A DNA stretch of 64,000 bases, from contig CM074179.1 of the NCBI GenBank assembly GCA_037179385.1, positions 37,375,224 through 37,439,223 on the forward strand, read 5' to 3'. Within the stretch, counting starts at the first letter, position 1. Each line of letters opens with the position of its first letter. Below the pieces are notes generated by a model that worked only from the letters and a program-made list of their open reading frames with translations, was not told where the DNA came from and ran no database searches. Below are positions 36,728 to 47,960 of this stretch, in pieces. The DNA comes from Holothuria scabra. Its lineage: Eukaryota; Echinodermata; Holothuroidea; Aspidochirotida; Holothuriidae. Made by a program: the position numbers and the translations under genes.

Positions 36728-37964
36728 GACTGTAATGAATATCTCACAGTGTTGTATAACGTAACTTGTCAATGTGCACGGTGTGATCTATTATTTGCCG
36801 ATCACTGACACACGCGATTTTCCACCTGTTTATCTGTTATTATTTAATGAGATACCTTTGATTTTAGTTGCACACTGACAGGTGCTGCGAAGGCCATTGA
36901 CAGATTTAGTGTGTTGTGATTGTAAACAATGCGTGTATTTACTGTACACGTATTACTGCGTACTGTATAGAATATTCTAGCAATCACTGTACAGACAGTA
37001 AATACAGTTAGAACTAGACAATTTGTACTTGCAGGCAAGTACATATCGAAGCCAGTAGAAGACATAGCCACATGGAACCTTTAGATGTAAGGGGAGGGGA
37101 GGGGATCTAAGGGGTACTCTGTTTTGTTAAAGGCATATTTTCATCATCCCAAACAGTTCCAATTCTCCCAACCTACTTACTTCTAGCCCCTCCCACATTT
37201 ATCTAAAACTCATCTTTATCCAGACACAATCCTAGTTTATTGCTTCATGGCTTGTTCCAGTGGGCATACAAGTCCATAATGTGTAATCAAGACACTCTCA
37301 GTGCCCATGCTGTGTAATTTAGCTATGATGCATTGTTTGAATGTGATGCCAATCAAAGAGCTGTACCAATTGAGAGTTTTAATATATGCATACTGAAACT
37401 GTAGTTTAGGGTGACGAATGACTGCCTTTAAGGTGGGATGGGTGGGTAAACGATTTGTGGTCAAGCCGCTTTGCTTGGCCTGTTGTGAGCTAGTTTAAAT
37501 TAAGCACACTTCTGTTAATGTGTTAAATATGGTAGTTTGCAGTATACCATGAACGTGCAGTATGGTTACTTTAGGCCTAGGAGTCTTTTTTTTTTTTTTA
37601 CTTTATAGGCTTTGTCGAAAACAACACAAACCCAAACGTTAAGCCGTTTGCATGGGGTTCTAAATATGAGGCTCTGTGAAGCTTGTGTCTTAACTGTATG
37701 GTAAAGGCTATAGATGGTTACTTGAGTAACTTCAGCCTAGCCTAGGGGTATTTTCAGTACTTTTATAGCTATGTCAACTTCAAAAACCCTCACCATATCA
37801 TAGGCTACCTAGCTGCGCAAGTCGTACCCAAACGTTTTAGCAACGTTTTATGCCAGGGTTTGGAAAGCTGAGAAACTGGGAAGCTCGTGTTCCGATACTA
37901 AAATCCTAAGCTCTAACGTTAAGGCTTCTATTACTCCAACGATGTAGAAAACGGACATTATTAC
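36728..37964. other. gene-free stretch
   Basis: Contains a palindrome GTACTTGCAGGCAAGTAC (37025-37042) that recurs at 46814-46831, a G-rich run at 37091-37113, and no exon I can support. Confidence 0.4.
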
Positions 37965-38401
37965 TAGGGATGCACGAGATATCCAGTCCGGCTGGATAGT
38001 GAAAAATTATCCGGTTCCGGTTCCGGCCCGATTTTTTTTTTTAAATCCGGCCGGATTTACCCTTAAACTTGGGTAGCATTATGTACTTGATCTGAGTTGA
38101 AACAAACATGAACACTGCAGTAACTGTCACAGAATTAATTTAAAGTTCATAAATGAAAGCTTATCAGTGCATGTTACAGTATATAACATATAACCACCTT
38201 TATTTAGCCCTTAAAAATGACTGAACCAAACAAGCAACAAAGTTATAAAAGTAACTGATTTGCATGTGCATGTAACTAGAATGACTTAAAATTACTCTAT
38301 TCATCTGCATTGCAAAAATCTGGTTCCGGCCGGATTTCAAGTAAGTTCCGGCAAAATCCGATTCCGACCGGATCCAAATTTTTGGATCTGGTGCATCCCT
38401 A
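37965..38401. mobile_element. 437-bp MITE with TAGGGATGCAC termini
   Basis: Begins TAGGGATGCAC and ends GTGCATCCCTA. Sub-terminal TCCGGTTCCGG and CCGGCCGGATTT words are inverted on the two sides. TAGGGATGCAC-type ends are common in animal DNA transposons, but no target duplication is clear, so the superfamily stays open. Confidence 0.75.
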
Positions 38402-38499
38402 ATAACTATTACTACTGAAAAAAATACAAAGTTCATACACTGTCAGTACAAAAAGAGCCACAGTGACCCTTCACGTGGAGTAGGTCCTTCCGAACTCCC

Positions 38500-38765
38500 T
38501 GTAACCACTCAGCTGACCACTCAGTATGAAAACGGACATACGCTTTTGCTTGCTGATTTGGCTACTCCACCGCCAAAATTTAATGACGTCATCGTCCCTG
38601 GACTCGACCGAGGAGTCAATATACTCCAATACAGGAGTAGTAACGCGAACGTGTGGCGCGCACATCTGGTCCGGGTTCCATGGCATTACGACACGAACGT
38701 GAAAACTTCGGCATTTGCTTCTCACTAGGGATCAAAATTTTCATTGTTTCTTTTTCTAAAAGGTA
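38500..38765 (+). promoter_or_regulatory. putative promoter with CRE
   Basis: A perfect TGACGTCA lies at 38584-38591 in a locally CpG-richer stretch (GCGAACGTGTGGCGCGCAC near 38644). It is 180 bp upstream of the start codon of the zinc-finger gene below. No TATA box was noted. The minus-strand open frame 38471-38725 overlaps it and has no domain. Confidence 0.4.
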
Positions 38766-38797
38766 ATGGATGAACTTAAATCGAAAACTGATGAGAG
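38766..38797 (+). CDS. first coding exon of the C2H2 zinc-finger gene
   Basis: ATG at 38766 encodes MDELKSKTDE plus two bases AG, followed by the donor GTAAGG at 38798. The two leftover bases join the single leading G of the exon at 39477 to make an AGG (Arg) codon. This keeps the zinc-finger frame intact, and the phase match is the main reason for linking the two. The 5' UTR probably reaches back into the CRE-bearing region. Confidence 0.6.
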
Positions 38798-39476
38798 GTA
38801 AGGTACAAACTGATACTCACTGAGGACAATTTACAACACATATAAGTCGGATTTTTGCGTTTCATCCAACGAGTGACGCCAACAAACACTAACGTCAGTA
38901 ACAGCAGCAAGTTAAAGTTAGGCTTGTGCCTACTTTAAAGGCTATCGTATATGCCTGTAAGTGTAACGATACAGGTTCTGTTAAGGGAATGTGAAGTCTT
39001 AGGCCTACCTGTTGTTTACCGTATGTAGCCTTTGGTAGTGCTGCGTTACTAGACGGTCGCTGTAATGCAGTAGTACTACGTTAGTACTAGTAGTTGGCCC
39101 GGGTCTACACTGTGTAAAGTGCAACGTGGAAGTCAATCTAAGCCTAACAGTACACCATATAGTCGATACAGTGATAGGCCTATGAGCCTGTGGCCAATGG
39201 AATATATGTGCATACAATAACTTGTTAGACATGGAGAGCCTGCAAATGCGCACAGTGTTAAGAGAAAACTTCTGCTAACAGTAATCAAAACTTGGTAGAT
39301 TTGGGCAAGGTAACATTAGATTCAAACAAAAAGGCCTAATATATTAATAGCATATGCCTTGCATTTTATCTGTCATAATGGTTTGGCTGTATTATTAGGC
39401 CTAGCCTACACATAAAGTACAGCGAATTTAAAATATTTACACAACTTGGACCTTAAAAAAAAATGAATTTACACAG

Positions 39477-39604
39477 GCCACATTGCTGTGTTTATTGTGT
39501 GTATAAATTTATTCACTATTACAGGTTGCTAAACCATTATAAACTTGTTCATTCCTTTGAACCAAACTTTAGAGTAACATGTGGCATAGAGAATTGTCAA
39601 AAAG
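39477..39604 (+). CDS. C2H2 zinc-finger exon
   Basis: Acceptor ATTTACACAG|G (39475-39476), donor AAAAG|GTAACT (39605). The exon reads PHCCVYCVYKFIHYYRLLNH and on to VHSFEPNFRVTCGIENCQK. CVYC-X12-H-X4-H is a canonical C2H2 finger (C-X2-C-X12-H-X4-H). The following CGIENC would start a second finger completed in the next exon. The EPNFRVTCGI linker is, from memory, typical of a large family of uncharacterised fish, echinoderm and cnidarian proteins. The exon ends in phase 1, while the next exon found starts in phase 0, so at least one exon is missing from this model. The role is unknown; nucleic-acid or protein binding is the family expectation. Confidence 0.7.
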
Positions 39605-39769
39605 GTAACTGCACATTTGTTGCGAGAAGGGTGTCCATGCAATGGTTATTTCTGCAATGCATGTTGAGACCATTAATCTCAAGGCTCTGTAGTTGTATGA
39701 TATACATAGGTGAAATGAATGTCATACTTGGTGTGTGGATGTGTTATGATAAGAGGAAGAACCCTATTG

Positions 39770-40560
39770 TTTTGAATGGGGTCAAAGGTCATCTGGGGTC
39801 ACCAGGGGTCAAACCCTGAAAACTTTGTTAACATGATATCATGAGGCAGGAAGGTTGGGTGAATGTCATACTTGTTATGTAGATGTGATATGGTCAGAGA
39901 AAGATCGGTTTTGTTTTTGGTAAGGGTCAAAAGGCATCTGGGGTCACCAGGGGCCAAACTCTAAAAACCTTGTTAACACATTGTCTTGAGGTAGGGAGCT
40001 TGGATGGATTTCATTTTTAATATGTAGGTGCATCATGGTAAAGGGAAGAACACTGTCATTTCTGTAAGTGGTCAAAGATCATCTGGGGTCACTGGGGGTA
40101 AAACTTTGAAAACCTTGTTAACAAGATTTATTAAGTTAGGAAGCTTGGATGAATTCCATATTTCATATGTAGCTATGCATTATAGTAAGATATGAATCCC
40201 TGTTGGTTTTTTGGGAGGTCAAAGGCCATGGGGGTCACCAGCAGTCAAACCTAAACCTCGTTGAATCGACATCGTTTAGTAAAAAGCTTGAATAAATATT
40301 ATGCTTATAATGCAGGTACATTATGGTGAGATTTAGAACCCTTTTGTTTTTGAAGGAGGCCAAATGTTGAAGACCAAGACTTTAACTTGGGGTAACCATA
40401 GGTCAAAATCAAAATTTCCCAAGAATTCCCAAGATCCTTAATCAGGGTCATCCCACTTGTCCAAAAGCATGAATTTCCAAGGATTTTTCTGGGGTCACCA
40501 GATTTCAAAAAAGCAAAATTTCCCAACAATTCCATAGATCAGATATGAAGACAATAACAT
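39770..40560. repeat. tandem array, period about 146 bp, with GGTCA words
   Basis: GGTCAAAGGTCATCTGGGGTCACC-like cores recur at about 39779, 39923, 40070, 40219 and, more decayed, 40390 and 40494. Spacings of the first four are about 144-149 bp. Between cores are shared segments such as GGAAGCTTGGATGAAT and AACCTTGTTAACA. It lies in an intron of the zinc-finger gene. One isolated unit, inverted, is at 50465-50530, so the unit is dispersed too. Confidence 0.85.
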
Positions 40561-40739
40561 TAAAATGGCATTTTACCGGTCACTGAAAGAAATGGGTTAA
40601 CACGGGTCATTTGGAATCATTGAAACCTCAATGCATTTTTGCATTCTGGTTTTATTTCTTATTCTAAGTATATTCTTTGCGCAGGTTTTAAAAGACTAGG
40701 TTGTTATGTTATTTTCATTTTATCCACTTTTTGTCAAAG

Positions 40740-41122
40740 GCATTATGGCACAGGCGCCTAAAAGATAAATTCAAGAATACAAGGAAGAGGTACGATGAAA
40801 AGATCGACTGTGTTGCGGCCATGAGAGGAAAAGTAAAAACTGAAACATTGGGTAGTAACACCTCTGCCACCATCAAAAATGAATGGGGAGTCAAAAACTT
40901 TTTACCTGAGGAGGATCCCGCACACGATGATAAAACCACGAAAACATTTATCATGTGGTTAAAAAAACTCAAGACAGACTGGAAATTTCTAAGAGAGATG
41001 TGGATGGTACCCACTACAGAATGGACAAGACATTTCCTGATCGAAGGAACCTAATCGTTGTGCAAGGAAAATATATCCAAGGCCTGAAAGACGAGTATCC
41101 AATTTTATTTAGTGAGGATGAG
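40740..41122 (+). pseudogene. exon of the zinc-finger gene with A-tract frameshift
   Basis: The acceptor TTTTTGTCAAAG ends at 40739 and the donor GATGAG|GTGAGA starts at 41123. Frame one carries ALWHRRLKDKFKNTRKRYDE and later WGVKNFLPEEDPAHDD. At the seven-A run near 40959-40965 the protein character moves to the next frame: QDRLEISKRDVDGTHYRMD, KTFPDRRNLI, GLKDEYPILFSEDE. A single missing A would explain this. It could be a real pseudogenising deletion or an assembly error in a homopolymer. WGVxNFLPxxDPxxDD with TFPDRR and YPxLF is, from memory, a conserved block of uncharacterised SAMD3-like animal proteins often following C2H2 fingers. Confidence 0.65.
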
Positions 41123-41337
41123 GTGAGATGTTCCTGTACATCATTACCGATTTTCACTGATAATATAATTGCAGGGAACACAAAAAACTTTGATGCTGAA
41201 AGTTCAGGTCATCCAATTAGTTGATATACTTGGAATGAGGTATCAATCATCAAAATAAGAGTGGTAATTATAACTTAGATCCAAATTTGAGATGATGGCA
41301 GCTTAGACGATTAAAAAATATTGAACTAGGCTGACAG

Positions 41338-41550
41338 CAGGCCTTGAATTTTGAGGCGTGCGATTGTGATTGCATGCCATCACTAGCCTTAAATCATTGT
41401 GTGGAGTGCGATTTTTTGCACACCTAGGTGAAGAATGGAACGTCATATAGATCTATTACAGTTAAATAAAACAGCACACCTACCCCACTCCTTAATTTTC
41501 TGAGGTGTATGATTTGTAGCACACCTGGAAAATCTGAAACTCAAGGCCTG
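41338..41550. mobile_element. 213-bp MITE with TGACAG target duplication
   Basis: Starts CAGGCCTTGAATTTTGAGG and ends AACTCAAGGCCTG (inverted ends), with GTGCGA/TGTGC words inside. TGACAG abuts both sides (41332-41337 and 41551-41556). CAGG-type ends suggest hAT, though the exact repeat is 6 rather than 8 bp. It lies between two exons of the zinc-finger gene. Confidence 0.75.
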
Positions 41551-42402
41551 TGACAGGGTGTCTGTCACTTTAAACTTGCTTTTTTGATAAATTTGGCAAA
41601 CTTTGGATGCATTGGGTCTTCCATATTACATACCACATAAAGATTATTAGAGAATTTGTGTACTAAAATGTCAATAACGTTTTGCTCATTATCATTTTAA
41701 AGCAATCACTTCTTCATTGGTGATAAACAAAGTTGTAGAGAAACACACCATTAAAAGAATGGTCTAAGCTCAAATCAAGCTTTTATATGTTAGAGGGGCA
41801 CTTATTCTAAGCAATCTGGTGTAATTTTCATTGAAATCCGACGTGTGGTTCTCAAGATATCAGCAGATAAAAGTTTTCCACTTTTCAAAGCAAAGTAAAC
41901 TTGAAGCAAGCACATATGATGTCATACCCTAACATTAATGAGCAGTCATTTGTTTTTCTTTAAACTTTATGAACAATTTTCTCCTCAGCAATAGCATGTT
42001 ACTGGAATGTGATTGCAGGAGGGGCATGGGAAAATTACAAACTTCACATTCCACATGGGGAGGTCTACATCCTATTATTTTCAAGGTCAGCACATCAGAC
42101 TGAAAAAACAAAGGAAACAAAGCATTCCTTATGAATGTGAGGAAGTGATATCATGGAGCTGCTTACTAATATAACTCCCACTTTCCTCAAGCTCCCTTGT
42201 TGGTCACAAATTTAGTAACTTCTTTTGCTGATATCTCGAGTAATGCATGTCCAATTTGAATTAAGGTTTCACCAAAATGCATATAATTAGTTCCTCTCTT
42301 ACATATGAAAAGGAATTGTTTGCTTAAGCCCTTCTTTTAATAGTATGAGCCCTTTTATACTATGGTTACTTTAATTACATGTCATATTATATTTTTCTGT
42401 AG

Positions 42403-42567
42403 CTTTCAAAAGAGATGAGGGGAAAGAACTGGAAAAGGCTTTCACTGACAACTTGAAGAAATATTCCAGGAAAATCATTGCACTTCCATTGCCGAACAAG
42501 GATGTATCAAAATGGAAGAACTTAAGAGTAGAAGTGGGAAATACCCAGTCTCAGACACACAGAAATT
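42403..42567 (+). CDS. symmetrical internal exon of the zinc-finger gene
   Basis: Acceptor TTTTTCTGTAG (ends 42402), donor AATT|GTAAGT (42568). The exon is 165 nt and phase 1 at both ends, with one fully open frame reading FKRDEGKELEKAFTDNLKKY, SRKIIALPLPNKD and VSKWKNLRVEVGNTQSQ. An AFxxNLxKYxxKII helix is consistent with the C-terminal part of the same domain family. The preceding exon ends in phase 0, so an exon is missing or lost in between. Joined to the next exon, the codon across the junction is TAT. Confidence 0.6.
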
Positions 42568-43199
42568 GTAAGTTCATTATACTTTATGCAAATCAAAATG
42601 GAATCATCACTGATCACACTCTAATTAAGAACAGTCAGTGCAGTTTGATTATGTGAGAAGTTAACTGACTATACCTGCCATATATACTCCCAAATATATT
42701 GCAACACTCTAAGAACAGTTGACTCAATTTGAACAAATGCAGGGTCGGAGGGGCATGTGACCAAAATCTGTTCAGGTATTTGAACAGATTTGATTCACAA
42801 TTGAACTAACTTGGTTTAGATATTGAACTAAATTCAGTCTAATATTTGAACAGATTCCAGTTTGTCATCTCTCGGACCCTGCATGGGTTCAAATTTGGAT
42901 CGTTTTTATTGTGTATCATTTTATAAGAGAATACGGTAGGTATAGAGTCAGTTAAATTTCCACAGTGTTATCAAATTCTGTCCAGGGTGGGGAGGGGGGG
43001 GGGAGAAGATAAATCAGTCAAAAAGTTCCCTCCCTAAATATCTTGCTTTGTGCAGGTCAAGGGTCAACACCATTGAAAGGGTCAACCTGTGCCAGCATTT
43101 AAATTTGGGATGTCCTGTAGAATGGACGTTGGCAGACGACATTAAAATTGAAATCTCTTTTTTCTCTTAGTCTTATTTTCTTGCTTTTTCTCTATTTAG

Positions 43200-43522
43200 A
43201 TCGTGAACAATCTTTAGCCCTCATCATAACTCCTTGGCACCTAAAGGAAGCACTGGAAAGTCTGTTCATGTCAAAAGACAAACACCTAGACTATGAGCCA
43301 ATACATACGCACATCATTTGGGAAAGTGACAGTGACAAGATTTTCTCACAAGAGGCCAAGTTTTATATTTTTGCGAAAAATGTCAAAATATGTGAAACGA
43401 AGAAGTTGGCAAAGGCTTTCTTTTGGATGATGTTCTCCTTATATAAATTTTTATCTGGAATATCCCAGAAAGTTGAAAAGTACCCTGGCATTCTTGCAGA
43501 AGTGTCTCCTGGACATACATGA
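43200..43522 (+). CDS. 3' exon of the zinc-finger gene, possibly altered by tandem repeat
   Basis: Two acceptors are present: TTTCTCTTAG (43170) and TTTCTCTATTTAG (43199). The second gives the correct phase after 42403-42567. The frame reads REQSLALIITPWHLKEALES and continues open to TGA at 43520-43522 (..KYPGILAEVSPGHT). From about 43255 on the sequence belongs to a tandemly triplicated block, so the native C-terminus may end or change there. Upstream of that point HLKEALESLF resembles the end of the domain family. Whether the whole frame is translated cannot be told from sequence. Confidence 0.45.
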
Positions 43523-44600
43523 CTATAGGAAACCCACTGATGTAAATTTGCTGAACTTCTTTAAAAAACTCAATAAACAAAAAGCATGAAGAGTTTATGA
43601 AACCTAAGTTTTTCAAGTGACCATGTTTTAAGGTATTTCTTTGCAAATATTTTGAACAGTTGTTGATGCTAAAGTTTCTTTTGTTTTAAAATCTAATTTC
43701 ATATCAAATTTAGCAATGTCCACAGAAACAATTTTTGGAGTGTGGAAGGGGAGGGGTGGGTACCATTCTGAAGGAAAGTGTGTTCAAAAGACAAATACTG
43801 GGGGCATGTACCAGTTCATCCACACATTATTTTGGAAATTAACAAAATTTTCTAAGATAATGCATCTTTTTACAATTTTGTAGAAAATGAGAAATATGTA
43901 AAAGTAAGAATTAGCAAAACCATTCTTTTTGATAATGTGCTCATGCCATGCATGCAACCTTGAATACCCCCTTGGGCATTCTTGCAGTCTTAAGCAAATT
44001 GTTGATGTAAAGAAAAGTTACAAGAGTATGGAGCTCAAATTTTCAACAAACTAAACATAATGAAGTCATAAAAAACTTTTTTAAATTTTAAGATATTCTT
44101 TTGAACACGTATGCAAGGTGTTTTTTGCAAGAATTGTTGTACAGTTGTGTTGTACATGTTGTAAAGTTTTATGGTTTTCACAATTAATTTCTAGCATGTT
44201 CAAAGTGAGAATTTAGGGAGGTGGTGGGGTTCCGTCTAACAAAAAGTTTAGAAAGTCTGGTCTGGTATGGTGTGCCATTCCACCAAAACATGATTTCGAA
44301 AAATGATGAAACTTGTTCAGAAAATGCAGCTTTTCACATATCTGCAGAAAATGTTCAAATATGTGGAGTAAGAACTTGACAGAGGCATTAATTTGTATGA
44401 TGTGCTCATTCTTTATATTCTTGAGTAATCTATTGAAGAGGTGAAGAGGTCTGGCATTCTTGCAGAAGGAAAATTTAGGTATATGCATGACTGCACAAAA
44501 GTTACAGGAATAAGAGTGTTTTTTAACCTTAGTCAGTATTAAAACTAGGCTCAATTAAGGCATGAAGAGTTTTTCAAGTGAACATTTTTAAGGACCCTTT
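43255..44600. repeat. decayed tandem triplication, period about 480 bp
   Basis: Three collinear copies share TGTTCAxxxAAAAGACAAA (43265 and 43780), CACATCATTTGG/CACATTATTTTGG, AAAATATGTGAA-type segments (43385, 43888, 44353) and GGCATTCTTGCAG (43487, 43976, 44453), followed by ATGAAG..TTTTAAGG. Only the first copy keeps an open frame, which overlaps the 3' exon of the zinc-finger gene. Confidence 0.75.
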
Positions 44601-46540
44601 TTGTAAGATTTGTTTAACCCTTTGCTGATGTTTTTAAAGTTTTCTTTTTGTCTTAAAATTCTAGTACTTACAAATGTTATTATTATTATGCTTGCAAGAC
44701 TGTTCATACATATATGATATCTCCTTTTATTGAGGGGGGGGGGCAAACTGATTCCTGTGATTTATTTCATCACGAATTTGAAAATGTTCAAGAATTGCTT
44801 GGTTTGACTAGTAGTCCAGAGACAAGAGTTCTAGGTACATTATTCAAGTTTGTCGTCAGTCTTCACTTTTATCCCCATTCATTCTCCCACAGTAGCATGA
44901 CAGTCAAAACACATCAGTGAGCATATGTTGCATGCACAAGGTCTTTTTTTTTCTTTTTTTAACAAATAAAACCTCCAAATATTGGGTTGTGAAGTAATTT
45001 CACTTAGTGATGGTGATCTTGATAATGGAGTATACTAATCACTGGTGTATAGATCTCTTGTGGTAGTGCTTGTGATGTCTTTGATCTGCATAGTAACAAG
45101 TGGTTAATAGAGAAATTTCCGTTTCTGACTTAAAAGTTGAAAAAGAAATATAACAGAAAGTCAGGTTTGAGGAGTTAATATTTATTAAGAACTGTTCAGC
45201 ACTCTTGTTTGATGTTATTCACTGCCTATTTTTAAGTTTTCTTATTTGAGAACATACTTGCAGTGTGAGTACAATGTCATGGATAAAGAGTACAAGTGAA
45301 ATGCTTTGGTTGCAATTATTAGAAATGTCATTTTTGATGAGTATGAGTACACAATGTTGCATTAGCATCGATTCACAACTTTAAAAATTTGTTTGAGTAT
45401 GTGTACAAAGTCATTCCCATAAGTATGAGTACAGCAAATATGCCAAATTGAGAAGGAGTACATAGGCCTACTGTAACTCTGAGAACAAAGATTTTATTAA
45501 GGAGATAAATTATACCAGTGGGAAGTTTAGCTTACCATTTGCAAATGGATATAATTTCCTGGAGTCAATGGTCAAATCTTCCATGGGTCAAGTATAATGG
45601 AATCTCATAGCTCATACATAACACTATGATGGGAAATTTAATATTCGCTGACTGCACTGAAGAGCTTCTGAAACAAGGTATACCATTAAACACCCATCCA
45701 TTTGAGCTATTCTGTATAAATTTCTCTCCAAAATAGTTTCCATGGGGGTAGAAAGAGTTTCACAACTCACACGTGATTCAGTTGTGGAATTCCCTAATTT
45801 TTCTGGACTATATGAGAGTGAAAAAGTGTAATTTTCAACTTTTCATGCATAAAATTTTTCTCTGGTATTGTTGATTTTGAGAACCAATACAAATAGGAAG
45901 AGTGTTGCAGCATAATTACTATATGTAGTTGTTCTTAACAAGTTCAAAGTAATAAATCTTGAAAAAAGAATTGCTATTGTTTTTTCCTTCTTTCACTATT
46001 TTTTCACCTCATAATGGATATACACTTCATGATGGAGTGACAGAACTGACTCTTGTCATGAAGAGTAAAATACACCATTGACTCATACTCCATTGACTCT
46101 TGTGTGAGAGTCAGGGTTTGGTGTACTCTTTAAGGGGTGTCGCTGCACGGATGGGATCTGGACTGTCGTAAAAGAGTGACTGTGACCCTTTTTGTGCTGA
46201 CAGTGTAACCCGGCAAACGTTTGCAGCGTGTAGGTTGGTCGGTATATTCTGGTACTGTTCAGTGTTTGTCAGACTGTCAGTACAATACACACAGTGCTGC
46301 ACTTGCACATTGCCAATGCTTCGGGTTATGTCACGAAAATACACGATCTATCATGGCTGCATGTGGATTCACGCAATACGACTGCGTAACAGTCGATGAA
46401 TCATTCGAGCACGGTGTAGTAAACCGGAAGACTCTGAACTCAGAGAATATTGCAGTACAGGAAAGCAGTATCCGTTTTGTATGCATTCCCGTTCCTATAC
46501 GTCCGTTGTGAACGTAGATGCTTGATGACGGATGGATTTT
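44601..46540. other. gene-free stretch
   Basis: Contains a loose repeat of GAGTATGAGTACA words (45266-45450), a pair of open segments near 45467-45600 and 45632-45739 with protein-like composition but no splice support, and TACTCTTTAAGGGGTGT near 46124 reminiscent of the TACACTCT MITEs. No gene is called. Confidence 0.35.
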
Positions 46541-46549
46541 CAAAAAATC

Positions 46550-46840
46550 CTTAATTCGCGTGCGTAGCTGTTCGCTAAGCCAATACTTTAATATTGTACT
46601 TGTGTGAAGGAGAACCTATATCGACCCTAATAAGCAGGCGGAAAACAACACGTTCCCCCCTTTCGCGTGCGTAGCCATTCGATAAATCAATACGTTCTTG
46701 CGGAATTTGTGTGCACGAGAAGGTGTACTGAGTCGCATAAGCAGTCGAAAAAGCACGTGACATCGAAAGCAATCCCTACAATCGAAGCTGTAGGCTTCTA
46801 TTAACTAGACAGTCTGTACTTGCAGGCAAGTACATAAAGT
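46550..46840. repeat. dispersed repeat with internal duplication (relative at 56290-56515)
   Basis: TCGCGTGCGTAGC starts two units about 113 bp apart (46555 and 46668), followed by TAAGCAG(G/T)CGGAAAA-like words. The end, CAATCGAAGCTGTAGGCTTC, matches 56493-56512 (CAATCGAAACCGTAGGCTTC). Confidence 0.6.
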
Positions 46841-47879
46841 ATCGAATCCCATGACCCTTGAATTGGAGATCGGTCCCTGTTACACACTCGGAAATGGCTA
46901 GTTTGGTTGGGTTTGGACAAATAAGTTTTGAAATAGTTGAAGGGTACTTAATTATTCCAAGATCTTGAAATTTGCATTGGATCCGATGTGTGTCAGATGC
47001 GACTGAGCAAGTAATCCCTTGTTGCATCTGATATTGGTCCGACATTAGGTTTTCATGCGATTGTGCCCCCTTACCCGAACTTATAGACATGACCCTATCA
47101 TAACCTACTACCAACAACCTTATCCTAATCCGGATGAGTTGCTAGGAAGACCGTCAAATTGTCAACGAGACCATGATGCAGGGACCAATATGATACGGGT
47201 TACTAGTATAGTGCAGACCCATGTGATTGCACAAGAGGTAGGTCAACTATATAAACTTTACTTTCCCCCAAAATAGGTCATCATCATTGAGGCGCTGCGG
47301 AGCCTAGTCGTTGGGTGGGGCATCATCAACATCAACATGCCCCTATGCACTTCCATATGTAGGCCTAGCCGGCGAAAATCAGCAAGTCAAGGGAAAACAC
47401 AGTTTGAAGTCAGTAGCCTGACCGAGTTTGTCCGAGCAGTAGGAGCTAAATTCCACAACTGACGGCCGTTATGCGTGTTTCAATATGCTTCCGCATGTTT
47501 TCAAATAGCACGATTTTACATATCATCCCTCTTATAAAGCAAAAAGCAAACATTATCCAAAGGTGCCTCATTCAGGATAGCAAATTAGCCGAACCGTTGC
47601 CAACGTTATATGTTACTAACTTCGATATTTTTTTCTTCAATTTGAAGGCCCAACTAAAAACAACAGACAATTGAATTCCTGACATAGCCCCATACCCCTA
47701 ACTCAGTTACATCATCTAGTACCTTCCCCATTGGTGGCATTACGAGTCATGATTTTTCAGTGAGTCAGTTTGATGGGGAAAACTGTCGATGTCCCTGTAT
47801 CTGCCCCTGCCCATTTCAGTTTTTGAAATTCACCAATTAGGTATCTTGCACGATAGGTGAAGGGTGCGGCAGAATTTTA

Positions 47880-47960
47880 GGAACAATAACCCTTAACCCT
47901 AACTTAACCCTTATAACGACTTGTCCTGATGCTGTGGTAACCCTAACCCCACACTGATCC
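47880..47960. repeat. short interstitial telomere-like CCCTAA words
   Basis: CCTTAACCCTAACTTAACCC near 47891 and TAACCCTAACCCC near 47938. These are a handful of degenerate copies of the animal telomere repeat. The surrounding 46.84-48.64 kb shows no supported gene. Confidence 0.5.

Noticed and set aside
39605..39819. Continuation of the zinc-finger open frame to 39819
   Set aside because: A donor at 39605 interrupts a conserved finger; beyond it the frame runs into the intronic repeat array and loses family character.
46221..46511. 96-codon plus-strand frame with several Cys
   Set aside because: No splice sites, no C2H2 or other spacing, overlaps an equally open minus-strand frame.
47880..47960. 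Chromosome end or internal telomere
   Set aside because: Only a few degenerate CCCTAA words; sequence continues normally on both sides.
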